Shown: positions 1 through 6,508, numbered from the stretch's first letter. The stretch is DNA of 12,304 nucleotides from an uncultured Clostridia bacterium (GCA_947589405.1 CANQBT010000058.1:1-12304), one strand, 5' to 3'. The notes: generated by a model not told the origin, from the letters alone. Program-made: numbers and translations.

Positions 1-48
1 ACACTTGCCAAAATATCAGTAAACACGGCTGGTTCCTACCTTGACTAA
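1..48 (+). CDS. possible 3' end of an unidentified gene (partial)
   Basis: Frame 1 from the window edge is open for 15 codons (TLAKISVNTAGSYLD) and ends at TAA 46-48. The codons (ATA, CTT, GCC, AAA) match those of the other genes here. A hairpin begins three bases after the stop, and the third hairpin carries a T-run on the plus strand, as expected for the end of a plus-strand gene converging on dapL. Frame 3 is also open, to a TGA at 42-44, so the reading frame is not certain. Fifteen residues are too few to assign a product. Confidence 0.3.
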   Translation, partial: TLAKISVNTAGSYLD

Positions 49-50
49 CT

Positions 51-104
51 GAAAGAAATGCCAAAAAGCATTTCTTTCAAGCGTGTCGATAAAATCGACA
101 CGCT
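51..104. repeat. two back-to-back perfect hairpins
   Basis: Two perfect inverted repeats stand one base apart. The first pairs GAAAGAAATGC (51-61) with GCATTTCTTTC (68-78) around a six-base loop. The second pairs AGCGTGTCGAT (80-90) with ATCGACACGCT (94-104) around an AAA loop. Both arms are 11 bp with no mismatch. Neither is followed by a long T-run on either strand, so they do not look like simple terminators. With the hairpin at 106-133 they form a row of three in the gap after dapL. Confidence 0.75.
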
Positions 105-105
105 C

Positions 106-136
106 AAACGGCAGTATTTAAATACCGCCGTTTTTT
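106..136. terminator. bidirectional hairpin terminator after dapL
   Basis: AAACGGC (106-112) pairs with GCCGTTT (127-133). Between them lies the self-complementary GTATTTAAATAC (114-125), separated from the outer arms by one A/C mismatch. On the plus strand the stem runs into six T's (131-136), typical of a factor-independent terminator for a plus-strand gene entering from the left. On the minus strand the stem starts nine bases past the dapL stop and is followed only by TTTGAG, so termination of the dapL operon here would be weaker or helped by the next two hairpins. Confidence 0.7.
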
Positions 137-144
137 GATAAATA

Positions 145-1344
145 TTATTTAAACAAAGTCCTGAATCTTTTCATAGCTTCAACAGTATTTTCCTTATTGT
201 TGAATGAAGTCAGTCTGAAGAAATTGTCGCCGTTTGAGCCAAAGCCTGCGCCCGGAGTGCCGACAACCTGTATTTCATTAAGCATTTTGTCGAAGAAATC
301 CCAGCTGTACATACCGAAAGGACATTCAAACCATATATAAGGTGAATTAATGCCGCCAAAGTATTTAACACCAAGCTCATCCATAGTTTCAGCTATTATT
401 CTGGCGTTTTCTCTGTATACGCTTATCATAGCCTGAGCCTCTGCCATTCCTTCTTCTGTAAATACGGCAGCTGCACCCTTCTGAACGATATATGGTACGC
501 CGTTGAATTTAGTGGTCTGGCGTCTGTTCCACATCTGATTAAGCCTCATTTCTCTGCCGTCTGAGGACTTTTGGACTATAGCCTTAGGCACTATAGTATA
601 TCCGCAGCGTGTGCCTGTAAAGCCTGCTGTCTTTGAAAGTGAGCAGAACTCAACGGCGCACTTTTTAGCGCCTTCAACAGCATATATGCTTCTCGGAAGG
701 CTCTTGTCCTGTATAAAGCTTTCATAAGCTGAATCAAAGAGAATAATGGCGTTATTCTCAAGAGCATAGTCTACCCATTCCTTAAGCTGTTCCTTGCTGT
801 ATACAGCTCCTGTAGGATTGTTGGGTGAGCAGAGATATATCATGTCTGCATGTACGCTGTAGTCAGGCATAGCAAGGAAGCCGTTTTCGGCAGTAGCGTC
901 CATGTAAATTATTTTTCTGCCGTTCATTGTATTTGTATCTACATATACAGGATAAACGGGATCGGGAATAAGCACGGTATTATCTACGGCAAAAAGGTCT
1001 GTTATATTTCCCGTATCGCTTTTGGCACCGTCTGATACAAATATTTCATCAGCTTCAAGCTCTACGCCGTTTCTTTTATAATAATCCTTTATAGCATTTC
1101 TGAGAAAATCATAACCCTGTTCGGGACCGTAGCCCTTGAATGTTTCAGCCTTACCCATTTCATCTACGGCTGAGTGAAGGCTTTCTATAACTCTGCCGCT
1201 TAAGGGAAGGGTAACGTCGCCTATACCGAGTCTTATAACGTTTTTATCGGGATTTGCCTGTGTAAAGGCATCTATTCTTTTTGCAATTTCGGAAAACAGA
1301 TAGCTTTCCTTAAGGTTTAAATAGTTTTCGTTGAATTTTGCCAT
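145..1344 (-). CDS. dapL: LL-diaminopimelate aminotransferase
   Basis: This PLP enzyme converts tetrahydrodipicolinate and glutamate directly to LL-2,6-diaminopimelate and 2-oxoglutarate, bypassing the succinylase and acetylase routes of lysine and peptidoglycan synthesis. The 399-residue product matches the family's usual length of about 400. The N-terminus (FNENYLNLKESYLFSEIAKR, then IRLGIGDVTLPL) is typical of DapL. The fold-type I aminotransferase motifs CSPNNPTG and FDSAYESF are present, and the PLP lysine is K238 in CSLSKTAGFTGTRCGY. The start at 1344 has an AAAGGAG site (1352-1358) seven bases upstream, lying in the last codons of the preceding aminotransferase gene. Only one base separates that gene's stop from this ATG, so the two are surely co-transcribed and probably translationally coupled. 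No truncation or missing key residue was seen. Confidence 0.97.
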   Translation of the reverse strand: MAKFNENYLNLKESYLFSEIAKRIDAFTQANPDKNVIRLGIGDVTLPLSGRVIESLHSAVDEMGKAETFKGYGPEQGYDFLRNAIKDYYKRNGVELEADEIFVSDGAKSDTGNITDLFAVDNTVLIPDPVYPVYVDTNTMNGRKIIYMDATAENGFLAMPDYSVHADMIYLCSPNNPTGAVYSKEQLKEWVDYALENNAIILFDSAYESFIQDKSLPRSIYAVEGAKKCAVEFCSLSKTAGFTGTRCGYTIVPKAIVQKSSDGREMRLNQMWNRRQTTKFNGVPYIVQKGAAAVFTEEGMAEAQAMISVYRENARIIAETMDELGVKYFGGINSPYIWFECPFGMYSWDFFDKMLNEIQVVGTPGAGFGSNGDNFFRLTSFNNKENTVEAMKRFRTLFK

Positions 1345-1345
1345 T

Positions 1346-2620
1346 TTAGTTCTCCTTTGCTATTTTATTCACCGCTGCAAGCTTAACACATATACAGAAT
1401 ACCTCCATAGCCTTTTTAAGATCCTCGTTTGTAGGATAGGAGGGGGCTATTCTTATATTTCTGTCCTCAGGGTCATTGTGGTAGGGATATGCAGAGCCTG
1501 CGTCTGTAAGTATAAGACCGCATTCCTTTGCAAGCCTTACCGTTTCTTTGGCACAGCCGGGAAGGGTATATACAGAAATAAAATATCCTCCCTTTGGGTG
1601 ATCCCATGTGAGCAGATCGCTGTTACCGAATTCGCTGTTCAGCTTATCAAGTACTATGTCAAATTTCTCTCTTAAGAGTTTTCCCAGAGCCTTCATATGC
1701 TCTCTGACTCCTTCGGGAGTCTTGAAAAAGCAGTATGTTCTCATCTGATTTATTTTGTTATAGCCTATAGTCTGTATGCTAAAGCGTTTTCTTATTTCTG
1801 CAATAGCCTTGTCGCCTGAAGCTATAAATGCAACGCCTGAGCCGGGAAAGGTCATTTTTGAAGTAGAGAAGAAGTACAGTACTCTGTCCTCTGTACCGTA
1901 TTTTGCGCATACGTCAAATATGTTGGCTAATTTTTCTTCTTCATATATATGGTGTATACCATAGGCGTTATCCCAGAATATTGTAAAGTCCTCCGCAGCC
2001 GTTTCCATGCCCGCAAGTCTTTCCACTACTTGGTCGCTGTAGCATGTGCCTGTGGGATTGGAATAAAGCGGAACGCAGAATATACCCTTTATGGAAGCGT
2101 CGTTTTTAACAAGCTCTTCTATCATATCCATGTCGGGACCGTCTGCCTTCATAGGTATGTTTATCATATCTATGCCAAATTCCTCACATATTGCAAAATG
2201 CCTGTCATAGCCAGGAACAGGACATAGAAATTTCACCTTATCCAGTCTGCACCATGGTGTTGATCCAAGCTTACCGAATATGTAATATCTGGCAATTGAG
2301 TCGTATATGATGTTGAGTGAAGAATTACCGCCTATTATAATGTTGCTTTCCTTTATGTTCAAAAGCTGTGAGAAAAGATGCTTGCATTCTTTTATACCGT
2401 CTAATATACCATAATTTCTTACGTCTATGCCTTCACAGTTGATATAGTTGTGTATGGGAAGAGTAAGTATGCCGTTGGACAGATCCAGCTGTTCGGCAGC
2501 AGGCTTACCCCTTGACATATCCAGGCTGAGTTTCTTATTTTTAATGGCTTCATATTCGGCATCAAGCTGAGATTTGACACTTTCAAGCTCTTCTCCTTTT
2601 ATATCAGATGAAAAAGTCAT
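1346..2620 (-). CDS. aspartate aminotransferase, type 1c (PF12897-like)
   Basis: This is a 424-residue fold-type I PLP aminotransferase. The N-terminal LSLDMSRGKPAAEQLDLSNG, CVPLYSNPTGTCYS, the aspartate in FWDNAYGIH and the PLP lysine K255 in FFSTSKMTFPGSG resemble the PF12897 family, which includes the mycobacterial aspartate aminotransferase Rv3722c. The likely reaction is oxaloacetate plus glutamate to aspartate plus 2-oxoglutarate, in the cytoplasm. The start is placed at ATG 2618-2620, because GAGGAGG lies six bases upstream. An in-frame ATG at 2659 would add 13 residues but has no such site. It is the first gene of an operon with dapL, which fits making aspartate for the lysine/diaminopimelate pathway. 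The family call rests on remembered motifs; another amino-acid specificity is possible. Confidence 0.85.
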   Translation of the reverse strand: MTFSSDIKGEELESVKSQLDAEYEAIKNKKLSLDMSRGKPAAEQLDLSNGILTLPIHNYINCEGIDVRNYGILDGIKECKHLFSQLLNIKESNIIIGGNSSLNIIYDSIARYYIFGKLGSTPWCRLDKVKFLCPVPGYDRHFAICEEFGIDMINIPMKADGPDMDMIEELVKNDASIKGIFCVPLYSNPTGTCYSDQVVERLAGMETAAEDFTIFWDNAYGIHHIYEEEKLANIFDVCAKYGTEDRVLYFFSTSKMTFPGSGVAFIASGDKAIAEIRKRFSIQTIGYNKINQMRTYCFFKTPEGVREHMKALGKLLREKFDIVLDKLNSEFGNSDLLTWDHPKGGYFISVYTLPGCAKETVRLAKECGLILTDAGSAYPYHNDPEDRNIRIAPSYPTNEDLKKAMEVFCICVKLAAVNKIAKEN

Positions 2621-2681
2621 ATTATCCCTCCTCGTATTAATATAACATATTTTTCTCAAAAGTGAAATATCAATTAAAACT

Positions 2682-2711
2682 ATTATAACCTTATTATAAT
2701 AGGAATGTCAA
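2682..2711 (-). promoter_or_regulatory. sigma-A promoter of the aminotransferase-dapL operon
   Basis: Reading the minus strand, a perfect -35 TTGACA (2706-2711) is followed after 18 bases by a perfect -10 TATAAT (2682-2687). Transcription would start near 2675, giving a leader of about 55 bases before ATG 2620. No riboswitch-sized leader fits, so a lysine riboswitch or T-box in this operon's leader can be excluded for this promoter. Confidence 0.85.
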
Positions 2712-2848
2712 GTAAAATGCAATATAAAAGGATAATAAATTCATTTTATGGAACAAAGCTTAACAAAATATAGGCGAAAAAATATGGATAGTGCAGACAA
2801 AACAACAGTTTTTTGTAAATTTGAATGAAGTATTAAATTTGCAAGTTT

Positions 2849-2891
2849 CTTTTTTTGTAATTTCAAAATCATAATAATTTTACAAAAAAAG
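2849..2891. repeat. 12-bp perfect inverted repeat overlapping the terminator T-run
   Basis: CTTTTTTTGTAA (2849-2860) and TTACAAAAAAAG (2880-2891) are exact reverse complements, 19 bases apart. The right arm uses the T-run (minus-strand sense) and the first base of the 74-bp inverted repeat, so the two structures compete for it. The arms are almost all A/T, so the pairing is weak and could be chance in AT-rich DNA. Confidence 0.5.
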
Positions 2892-2964
2892 AGGACATAT
2901 ATTCAAAAACATCTTATAATAAAGGATAAAACCGATAACAAGAATGTTTTTGAAAAATGTCCTC
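2884..2964 (-). terminator. long stem-loop with T-run, probable terminator of the NlpC/P60 gene
   Basis: The two arms 2891-2915 and 2940-2964 are imperfect inverted copies of about 25 bp. GAGGACAT pairs with ATGTCCTC apart from small bulges, and TTCAAAAACAT pairs with ATGTTTTTGAA; the loop is about 24 bases. On the minus strand, which the NlpC/P60 transcript follows, the arm ends in GTCCTC and is directly followed by seven T's (2884-2890). That is the form of a factor-independent terminator, about 64 bases after the stop codon. The length and the AT-rich upper stem are unusual for a terminator and leave open that it is a remnant of a small mobile element. Confidence 0.6.
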
Positions 2965-3028
2965 GAAGGATTATAACAATTAATAAAAAGCATTATATGT
3001 AAATGATCAATAATTGTAATTAATTATA

Positions 3029-4210
3029 TTAATTCAATATACGTCTTGCGCCTACATAGGTCTTTACCGAATAAGCATCGTCAAGACTTGATATTACAAC
3101 ACCGTTTCCTGAACCGTTGGTAGAATGGATATATTTACCGTCACCTATGTACATAGCCACATGAGATATAGCTGAATCTCCGCCTGAGTTGAAGAAAAGC
3201 AGATCGGCAGGAGCCAGATCGTCCTTTTCAATAGGAGTACCCTGTGTAAACATATCTCTTGAGGTCCTGTTAAGCTTTATGCCAAAGTTGTTATATACGC
3301 TGTATACAAAGCCTGAGCAATCAACACCTGCCGTAAGGCTTGTACCGCCCCATACATATGGTGTGCCTATAAACTGCTTTGAATATTCTATAACATCGGA
3401 AGCCTGTACAGGTCCGTTATTATGGTATTCAATAGGAGTAATAACGGCGGTTGTTGAAGTATTGGCAGGCTTTTTGCCATTTTTGATCATTATGTACTCA
3501 GCCTTAACAAATCCTTTGGTATCAGAGTCGTCTGTTACCTCTATCCAACCGTCTTTATAGCCGTTCACCGTAAGAAAATATCCATTGGGAAGGGCTTTAA
3601 GTACTGTTGAGTTACCGTCGGCTTCTGCTCGCATATTGAGAGATGTGGCATCTACAACAGCATATACATTATCTGTAGAATCAGAAATCTTAGCGGTAGG
3701 TGTGCTTTCTGTTTTTGCATTGGGAGAAGGAACGCTTTCGAGATATTTCAAAAGACTTCCCTGCATATATTCGCCGTATATATAACCTGTTGAGCCGTTG
3801 AACTTGACCTGATACCAGTCTCCGCACTTACCTGTTGTAACAAGGACTTGTCCCTTCTTTGCAACGCCAAGCACGGAATCGGAAGTAGATGGACCTGAAC
3901 GCACATTTACGCTTTCTTCGATACAGGTAGCATCGGTCTGATATATGGAAATAAACTGAGCGTTGACAAAGGATGCTCCGACACCGCTTTTATTTACCTT
4001 GAACCAACCGTTGTTCGCATTTGCCAGTATTGTAACGGTATCGCCTGTATTGGCTGTGCCTACGATACGTGCTTCGGTAGAATTATATGAACGCAGATTA
4101 ACAGAAGTTCCTGTTATCTTTGCGAGATTAGATGCAAAAACTGAAGATGTCGAAGCAAGAATAAATGACCCTGCCAGAATGGTACTTGTCAATAATTTGA
4201 ATTTTACCAT
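3029..4210 (-). CDS. secreted SH3b-NlpC/P60 peptidoglycan endopeptidase
   Basis: This is an exported cysteine peptidase that cleaves peptide stems of peptidoglycan, probably at D-gamma-glutamyl-diamino acid bonds as in the LytE/CwlO/YgiM families. The protein has 393 residues. A signal peptide (1-26, likely cut at VFA|S) is followed by three bacterial SH3 repeats at about 30-88, 94-150 and 182-243, with a Ser/Pro/Thr-rich linker at about 155-180. The NlpC/P60 domain occupies about 271-393, with catalytic C298 (GVDCSGF), H350 (ISHVAMY) and H362 (YIHSTNG). The start is taken at ATG 4208-4210, because AAGGA lies about eight bases upstream; the ATG at 4219 would overlap that site. It stands alone between a promoter with a WalR-like box and a stem-loop terminator. 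The SH3 repeats probably bind the wall. Exact bond specificity cannot be read from sequence. Confidence 0.95.
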   Translation of the reverse strand: MVKFKLLTSTILAGSFILASTSSVFASNLAKITGTSVNLRSYNSTEARIVGTANTGDTVTILANANNGWFKVNKSGVGASFVNAQFISIYQTDATCIEESVNVRSGPSTSDSVLGVAKKGQVLVTTGKCGDWYQVKFNGSTGYIYGEYMQGSLLKYLESVPSPNAKTESTPTAKISDSTDNVYAVVDATSLNMRAEADGNSTVLKALPNGYFLTVNGYKDGWIEVTDDSDTKGFVKAEYIMIKNGKKPANTSTTAVITPIEYHNNGPVQASDVIEYSKQFIGTPYVWGGTSLTAGVDCSGFVYSVYNNFGIKLNRTSRDMFTQGTPIEKDDLAPADLLFFNSGGDSAISHVAMYIGDGKYIHSTNGSGNGVVISSLDDAYSVKTYVGARRILN

Positions 4211-4233
4211 GATCAACATCCTTTCTTAAAAAT

Positions 4234-4250
4234 GTTACATAATTGTTACA
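4234..4250 (-). promoter_or_regulatory. WalR (YycF)-like operator
   Basis: Read on the minus strand this is TGTAAC-AATTA-TGTAAC, an exact fit to the WalR consensus TGTWAH-N5-TGTWAH known from Bacillus and Staphylococcus cell-wall hydrolase genes. It lies just after the predicted transcription start, where binding would be expected to repress, as at iseA and pdaC of B. subtilis. A third TGTAAC half-site (4287-4292) sits just upstream of the -35 box. The gene it controls encodes a wall hydrolase, the classic WalR target. No WalR gene is visible in the window, so the regulator is inferred. Confidence 0.55.
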
Positions 4251-4254
4251 TCCT

Positions 4255-4283
4255 ATTTTACATAATAATTCATATTTTGTCAA
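4255..4283 (-). promoter_or_regulatory. sigma-A promoter of the NlpC/P60 gene
   Basis: On the minus strand, TTGACA (4278-4283) is followed after 17 bases by TAAAAT (4255-4260). The start of transcription would lie near 4248, giving a leader of about 38 bases before ATG 4210. Confidence 0.8.
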
Positions 4284-4384
4284 GGGGTTACAACTCCTTT
4301 TAATAGATTTGTAATATTTTTATAATAGAAGTAATGTCTTGGGGAAAATATTAATTAAGAAATTATGATTTATATTTACTTGTA

Positions 4385-4413
4385 TTGAAATGCTGTAAAA
4401 AATATGGTAAAAT
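4385..4413 (+). promoter_or_regulatory. sigma-A promoter of relQ, extended -10
   Basis: TTGAAA (4385-4390), a 17-base spacer and TAAAAT (4408-4413) form a good promoter, strengthened by TG at 4405-4406 one base before the -10. Transcription would start near 4420. This places the upstream TTG (4385), which could otherwise be read as a start codon, inside the -35 box, and so fixes the relQ start at 4433. Confidence 0.8.
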
Positions 4414-4432
4414 TATATCGGTGGTGAGAAAA

Positions 4433-5224
4433 ATGGAAGTCAAAGACTGGGAAAAGGCTCTTTTACCGTTTCATCAGGCGGTAAATGAGCTTGTAGTAAA
4501 ATTTAACGGAATGAAAAGAAATTTCACTACTCTTGAAATGGCTCCTCCAATAGAACAGGTAGAGGGCAGAGTAAAGAGAATATCCAGCATTATAGAAAAG
4601 GCAAACAGAAGGAATATACCTGTAGACAAGAGTCTTGACATACTGGAGGATATAGCTGGCATAAGGATAATATGCCGCTTTGTGGACGATATAGAAACTG
4701 TTGTGGACCTGATCCACAAGAGAAGAGATATTGACATGAAGATACTTCTGGAGGAGGACTATATCAAAAATTCAAAATCCAGCGGCTACAGAAGCTATCA
4801 TATGACCATTAATTATCCTATTATTTTCAACGGACAGGTAAAGGATATAAAGGTGGAGATACAGATAAGGACAATGGCTATGAATTTCTGGGCAACCATC
4901 GAGCATTCCCTTAAATATAAATTTGACGGCAAAATACCCGAGAATTTACAGGAAAGGCTCAAAACCTGTGCCGAAGCCGCCTATAATCTGGATCTTGAAA
5001 TGGATAAGATAAAGGACGAAATAAAGGAATCCCAAAGATACATCAATGAAAAGGAAAGCATAGTAAACAAGATAATTGAAAACATACATACTGTTTATAT
5101 CAAAATAGGTGCGGAACAGATGAATGAATACAATTATCAGTTTATGAAGCTTTATCAGGAAGGAAATATGGGTAAGCTTTATGAATTCAATCTGGAACTG
5201 GAAAGGCTTTTGGGTATAAGCTGA
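4433..5224 (+). CDS. relQ: small alarmone synthetase, RelQ/YjbM type (GTP pyrophosphokinase)
   Basis: This cytoplasmic enzyme transfers pyrophosphate from ATP to GTP or GDP, making (p)ppGpp. The 263-residue product is a single RelA/SpoT synthetase domain (about 5-200) without the HD hydrolase, TGS or ACT domains of long Rel proteins. LEDIAGIRI holds the metal-binding D73, SSGYRSYH (116-123) is the substrate loop, VEIQIRT holds E142, and MNFWATIEHSLKYK follows. Overall it closely resembles B. subtilis YjbM/RelQ. Residues 205-263 form a charged, probably helical tail of about 50 residues beyond the roughly 211-residue B. subtilis protein. The start at 4433 is set by GGTGAG four bases upstream and by the promoter, which would leave a leader of only about 13 bases. 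It heads a cluster with a phosphoesterase 35 bases downstream and a cyclophilin. Confidence 0.93.
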   Translation: MEVKDWEKALLPFHQAVNELVVKFNGMKRNFTTLEMAPPIEQVEGRVKRISSIIEKANRRNIPVDKSLDILEDIAGIRIICRFVDDIETVVDLIHKRRDIDMKILLEEDYIKNSKSSGYRSYHMTINYPIIFNGQVKDIKVEIQIRTMAMNFWATIEHSLKYKFDGKIPENLQERLKTCAEAAYNLDLEMDKIKDEIKESQRYINEKESIVNKIIENIHTVYIKIGAEQMNEYNYQFMKLYQEGNMGKLYEFNLELERLLGIS

Positions 5225-5259
5225 TGTATAAATAACACAAGACGTCGGAGGAGAACGCT

Positions 5260-5955
5260 ATGTCATTGTTTGCTATGTCTGATTTGCATTTAAGCTTTTT
5301 CAAGCCAAAGCCTATGGAAATATTCGACACAAGGTGGCTGGGTCATACTGATAAAATATTGAAAAACTGGAACAAAGCAGTATCCAACAGCGATACCGTT
5401 ATTGTAAACGGCGATTTATCCTGGGGCGGCAGACTGGAGGAGGCTATGCCGGATCTGGATTTTATACATGAGCTAAACGGCAGTAAGATCATATTTTGCG
5501 GCAATCATGACTATTTCTGGAATTCAACGGCAAAGCTCAATACTCTTTATGACAATATGCTTTTTGTTAAAAATTCCTTTGCAGTATACGAAAATTACGC
5601 TATATGCGGAACAAGAGGCTGGCTTTGTCCCAGAGATGAACATTACACGGATCATGATCATAAAATATATAAAAGAGAAGCAGGCAGACTGCGCAGGTCC
5701 ATAGAAATGGCATTTGATAACGGCTATGAAAGCGATAATATAATAGCTGTCACACATTTTCCGCCTACTAACGAAAAAAAGGAGCCTTCGGATTTTACGG
5801 ACATATATAAGGAATATAATATAAAACGTGTAATATATGGTCATCTTCATGGAGAAGATAAATATAACAACAGCTTTCAGGGAATGGAAGAAGGTATTGA
5901 GTACACTCTTGTATCCGGCGATTATATTGATTTCAAGCCGGTCAGAATATTGTAA
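5260..5955 (+). CDS. calcineurin-like metallophosphoesterase (COG1768-like)
   Basis: This 231-residue cytoplasmic protein carries the full two-metal phosphoesterase set: D8 and H10 (SDLHL), D52 (NGDLSWGG), N82, H83 and D84 (GNHDYFW), H166 (THFPP), and H195 and H197 (YGHLHG). It has no signal peptide or membrane segment. The length and motif spacing resemble the uncharacterised COG1768 phosphohydrolases. The substrate is unknown; nucleotides, phosphoproteins or phosphodiesters are all possible. A strong GGAGGAG site lies seven bases before ATG 5260. It follows relQ by 35 bases and precedes the cyclophilin by 15, with no terminator or obvious promoter between them, so the three are probably one transcript. 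That makes a link to alarmone or nucleotide turnover conceivable but unproven. Confidence 0.9.
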   Translation: MSLFAMSDLHLSFFKPKPMEIFDTRWLGHTDKILKNWNKAVSNSDTVIVNGDLSWGGRLEEAMPDLDFIHELNGSKIIFCGNHDYFWNSTAKLNTLYDNMLFVKNSFAVYENYAICGTRGWLCPRDEHYTDHDHKIYKREAGRLRRSIEMAFDNGYESDNIIAVTHFPPTNEKKEPSDFTDIYKEYNIKRVIYGHLHGEDKYNNSFQGMEEGIEYTLVSGDYIDFKPVRIL

Positions 5956-5970
5956 AAAGGAGATAAAATA

Positions 5971-6489
5971 ATGAAAAATCCTATTGTAACATTTGAATTT
6001 GAGGACGGAGCGAAAATAATAGCTGAGCTTTATCCCGACATTGCTCCCAATACAGTTAATAATTTTATAAGCCTTATAAATCATAATTTCTACGATGGGC
6101 TTACATTTCACAGAGTCATTCCGGGCTTTATGATACAGGGCGGTTGTCCTGAGGGTAACGGCACAGGCGGTCCGGGCTACAGAATAAAGGGTGAGTTTGC
6201 AATAAATGGCTTTGATAATGAGCTGAAGCATACATCGGGAGTTCTTTCTATGGCAAGGGCTATGGCTCCCGATTCTGCCGGCTCCCAGTTTTTTATAATG
6301 CACAAGGCTGCACCTCATCTTGACGGAAGCTATGCGGCGTTTGGCAAAGTAACGGAGGGTATGGATATTGTAGACGATATAGCCAATGTTAAGACGGATT
6401 TTTCCGACAGACCTATCGTCGATGTAGTTATAAAAAAGGTTACCGTCGATACCTTTGGAGTCGACTATCCTGAGCCGGAAACGGTTTGA
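5971..6489 (+). CDS. peptidyl-prolyl cis-trans isomerase, cyclophilin type
   Basis: This 172-residue single-domain cyclophilin catalyses cis-trans isomerisation of X-Pro bonds. The core runs FHRVIPGFMIQGG, with catalytic R48, then GTGGPGYRIKGEF, LSMARA, SAGSQFFIM and LDGSYAAFGKV. The WD-loop tryptophan of eukaryotic cyclophilins is replaced by HLDGSYAAF, as is usual in the bacterial PpiB type. There is no signal peptide or lipobox, so it is cytoplasmic. Its AAAAAGGAG site and a gap of 15 bases tie it to the phosphoesterase gene upstream. It is the last gene of the relQ cluster. The function is general protein folding; nothing shows a dedicated client. Confidence 0.95.
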   Translation: MKNPIVTFEFEDGAKIIAELYPDIAPNTVNNFISLINHNFYDGLTFHRVIPGFMIQGGCPEGNGTGGPGYRIKGEFAINGFDNELKHTSGVLSMARAMAPDSAGSQFFIMHKAAPHLDGSYAAFGKVTEGMDIVDDIANVKTDFSDRPIVDVVIKKVTVDTFGVDYPEPETV

Positions 6490-6490
6490 T

Positions 6491-6508
6491 TTTTAATGTA
6501 ATTTTAAT
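6491..6508 (+). promoter_or_regulatory. candidate direct-repeat operator before the response regulator gene
   Basis: TTTTAAT occurs at 6491-6497 and again at 6502-6508, an 11-base period that suits side-by-side binding of OmpR-family regulators. It lies about 90 bases before the response regulator gene, where an autoregulatory site might be. The surrounding DNA is AT-rich, so chance is a real alternative, and no convincing promoter hexamers were found here. Confidence 0.25.

Larger units (their letters stand above)
2621..3028. other. 408-nt AT-rich gap without a gene
   Basis: Both flanking genes run on the minus strand. The gap holds the aminotransferase promoter near 2682-2711, a 74-bp inverted repeat at 2891-2964, and a 12-bp inverted repeat at 2849-2891. 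The remainder (about 2712-2848 and 2965-3028) is very AT-rich, and no open frame with a ribosome binding site was found on either strand. No tRNA-like or riboswitch-like fold was recognised. Confidence 0.7.

Noticed and set aside
2621..2681. Lysine riboswitch or T-box in the aminotransferase-dapL leader
   Set aside because: The predicted leader is only about 55 bases and shows no such structure.
2891..2964. Insertion sequence
   Set aside because: There is no transposase and no clear target duplication; only a short inverted repeat is present, so it is listed as a probable terminator.
3189..3785. Plus-strand open frames opposite the NlpC/P60 gene
   Set aside because: The minus-strand gene has a signal peptide, SH3 repeats and catalytic residues; the plus-strand frames have no ribosome binding sites or recognisable motifs.
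4321..4326. TATAAT as a second promoter for relQ
   Set aside because: The hexamer is good, but no acceptable -35 lies 16-18 bases upstream, and a complete extended promoter stands closer to the gene.
5524..6318. 264-codon open frame on the minus strand
   Set aside because: It lies antisense across the phosphoesterase and cyclophilin genes, which have clear family motifs and ribosome binding sites. Its product is low-complexity, rich in Ile, Tyr and Cys, and matches no family I know.
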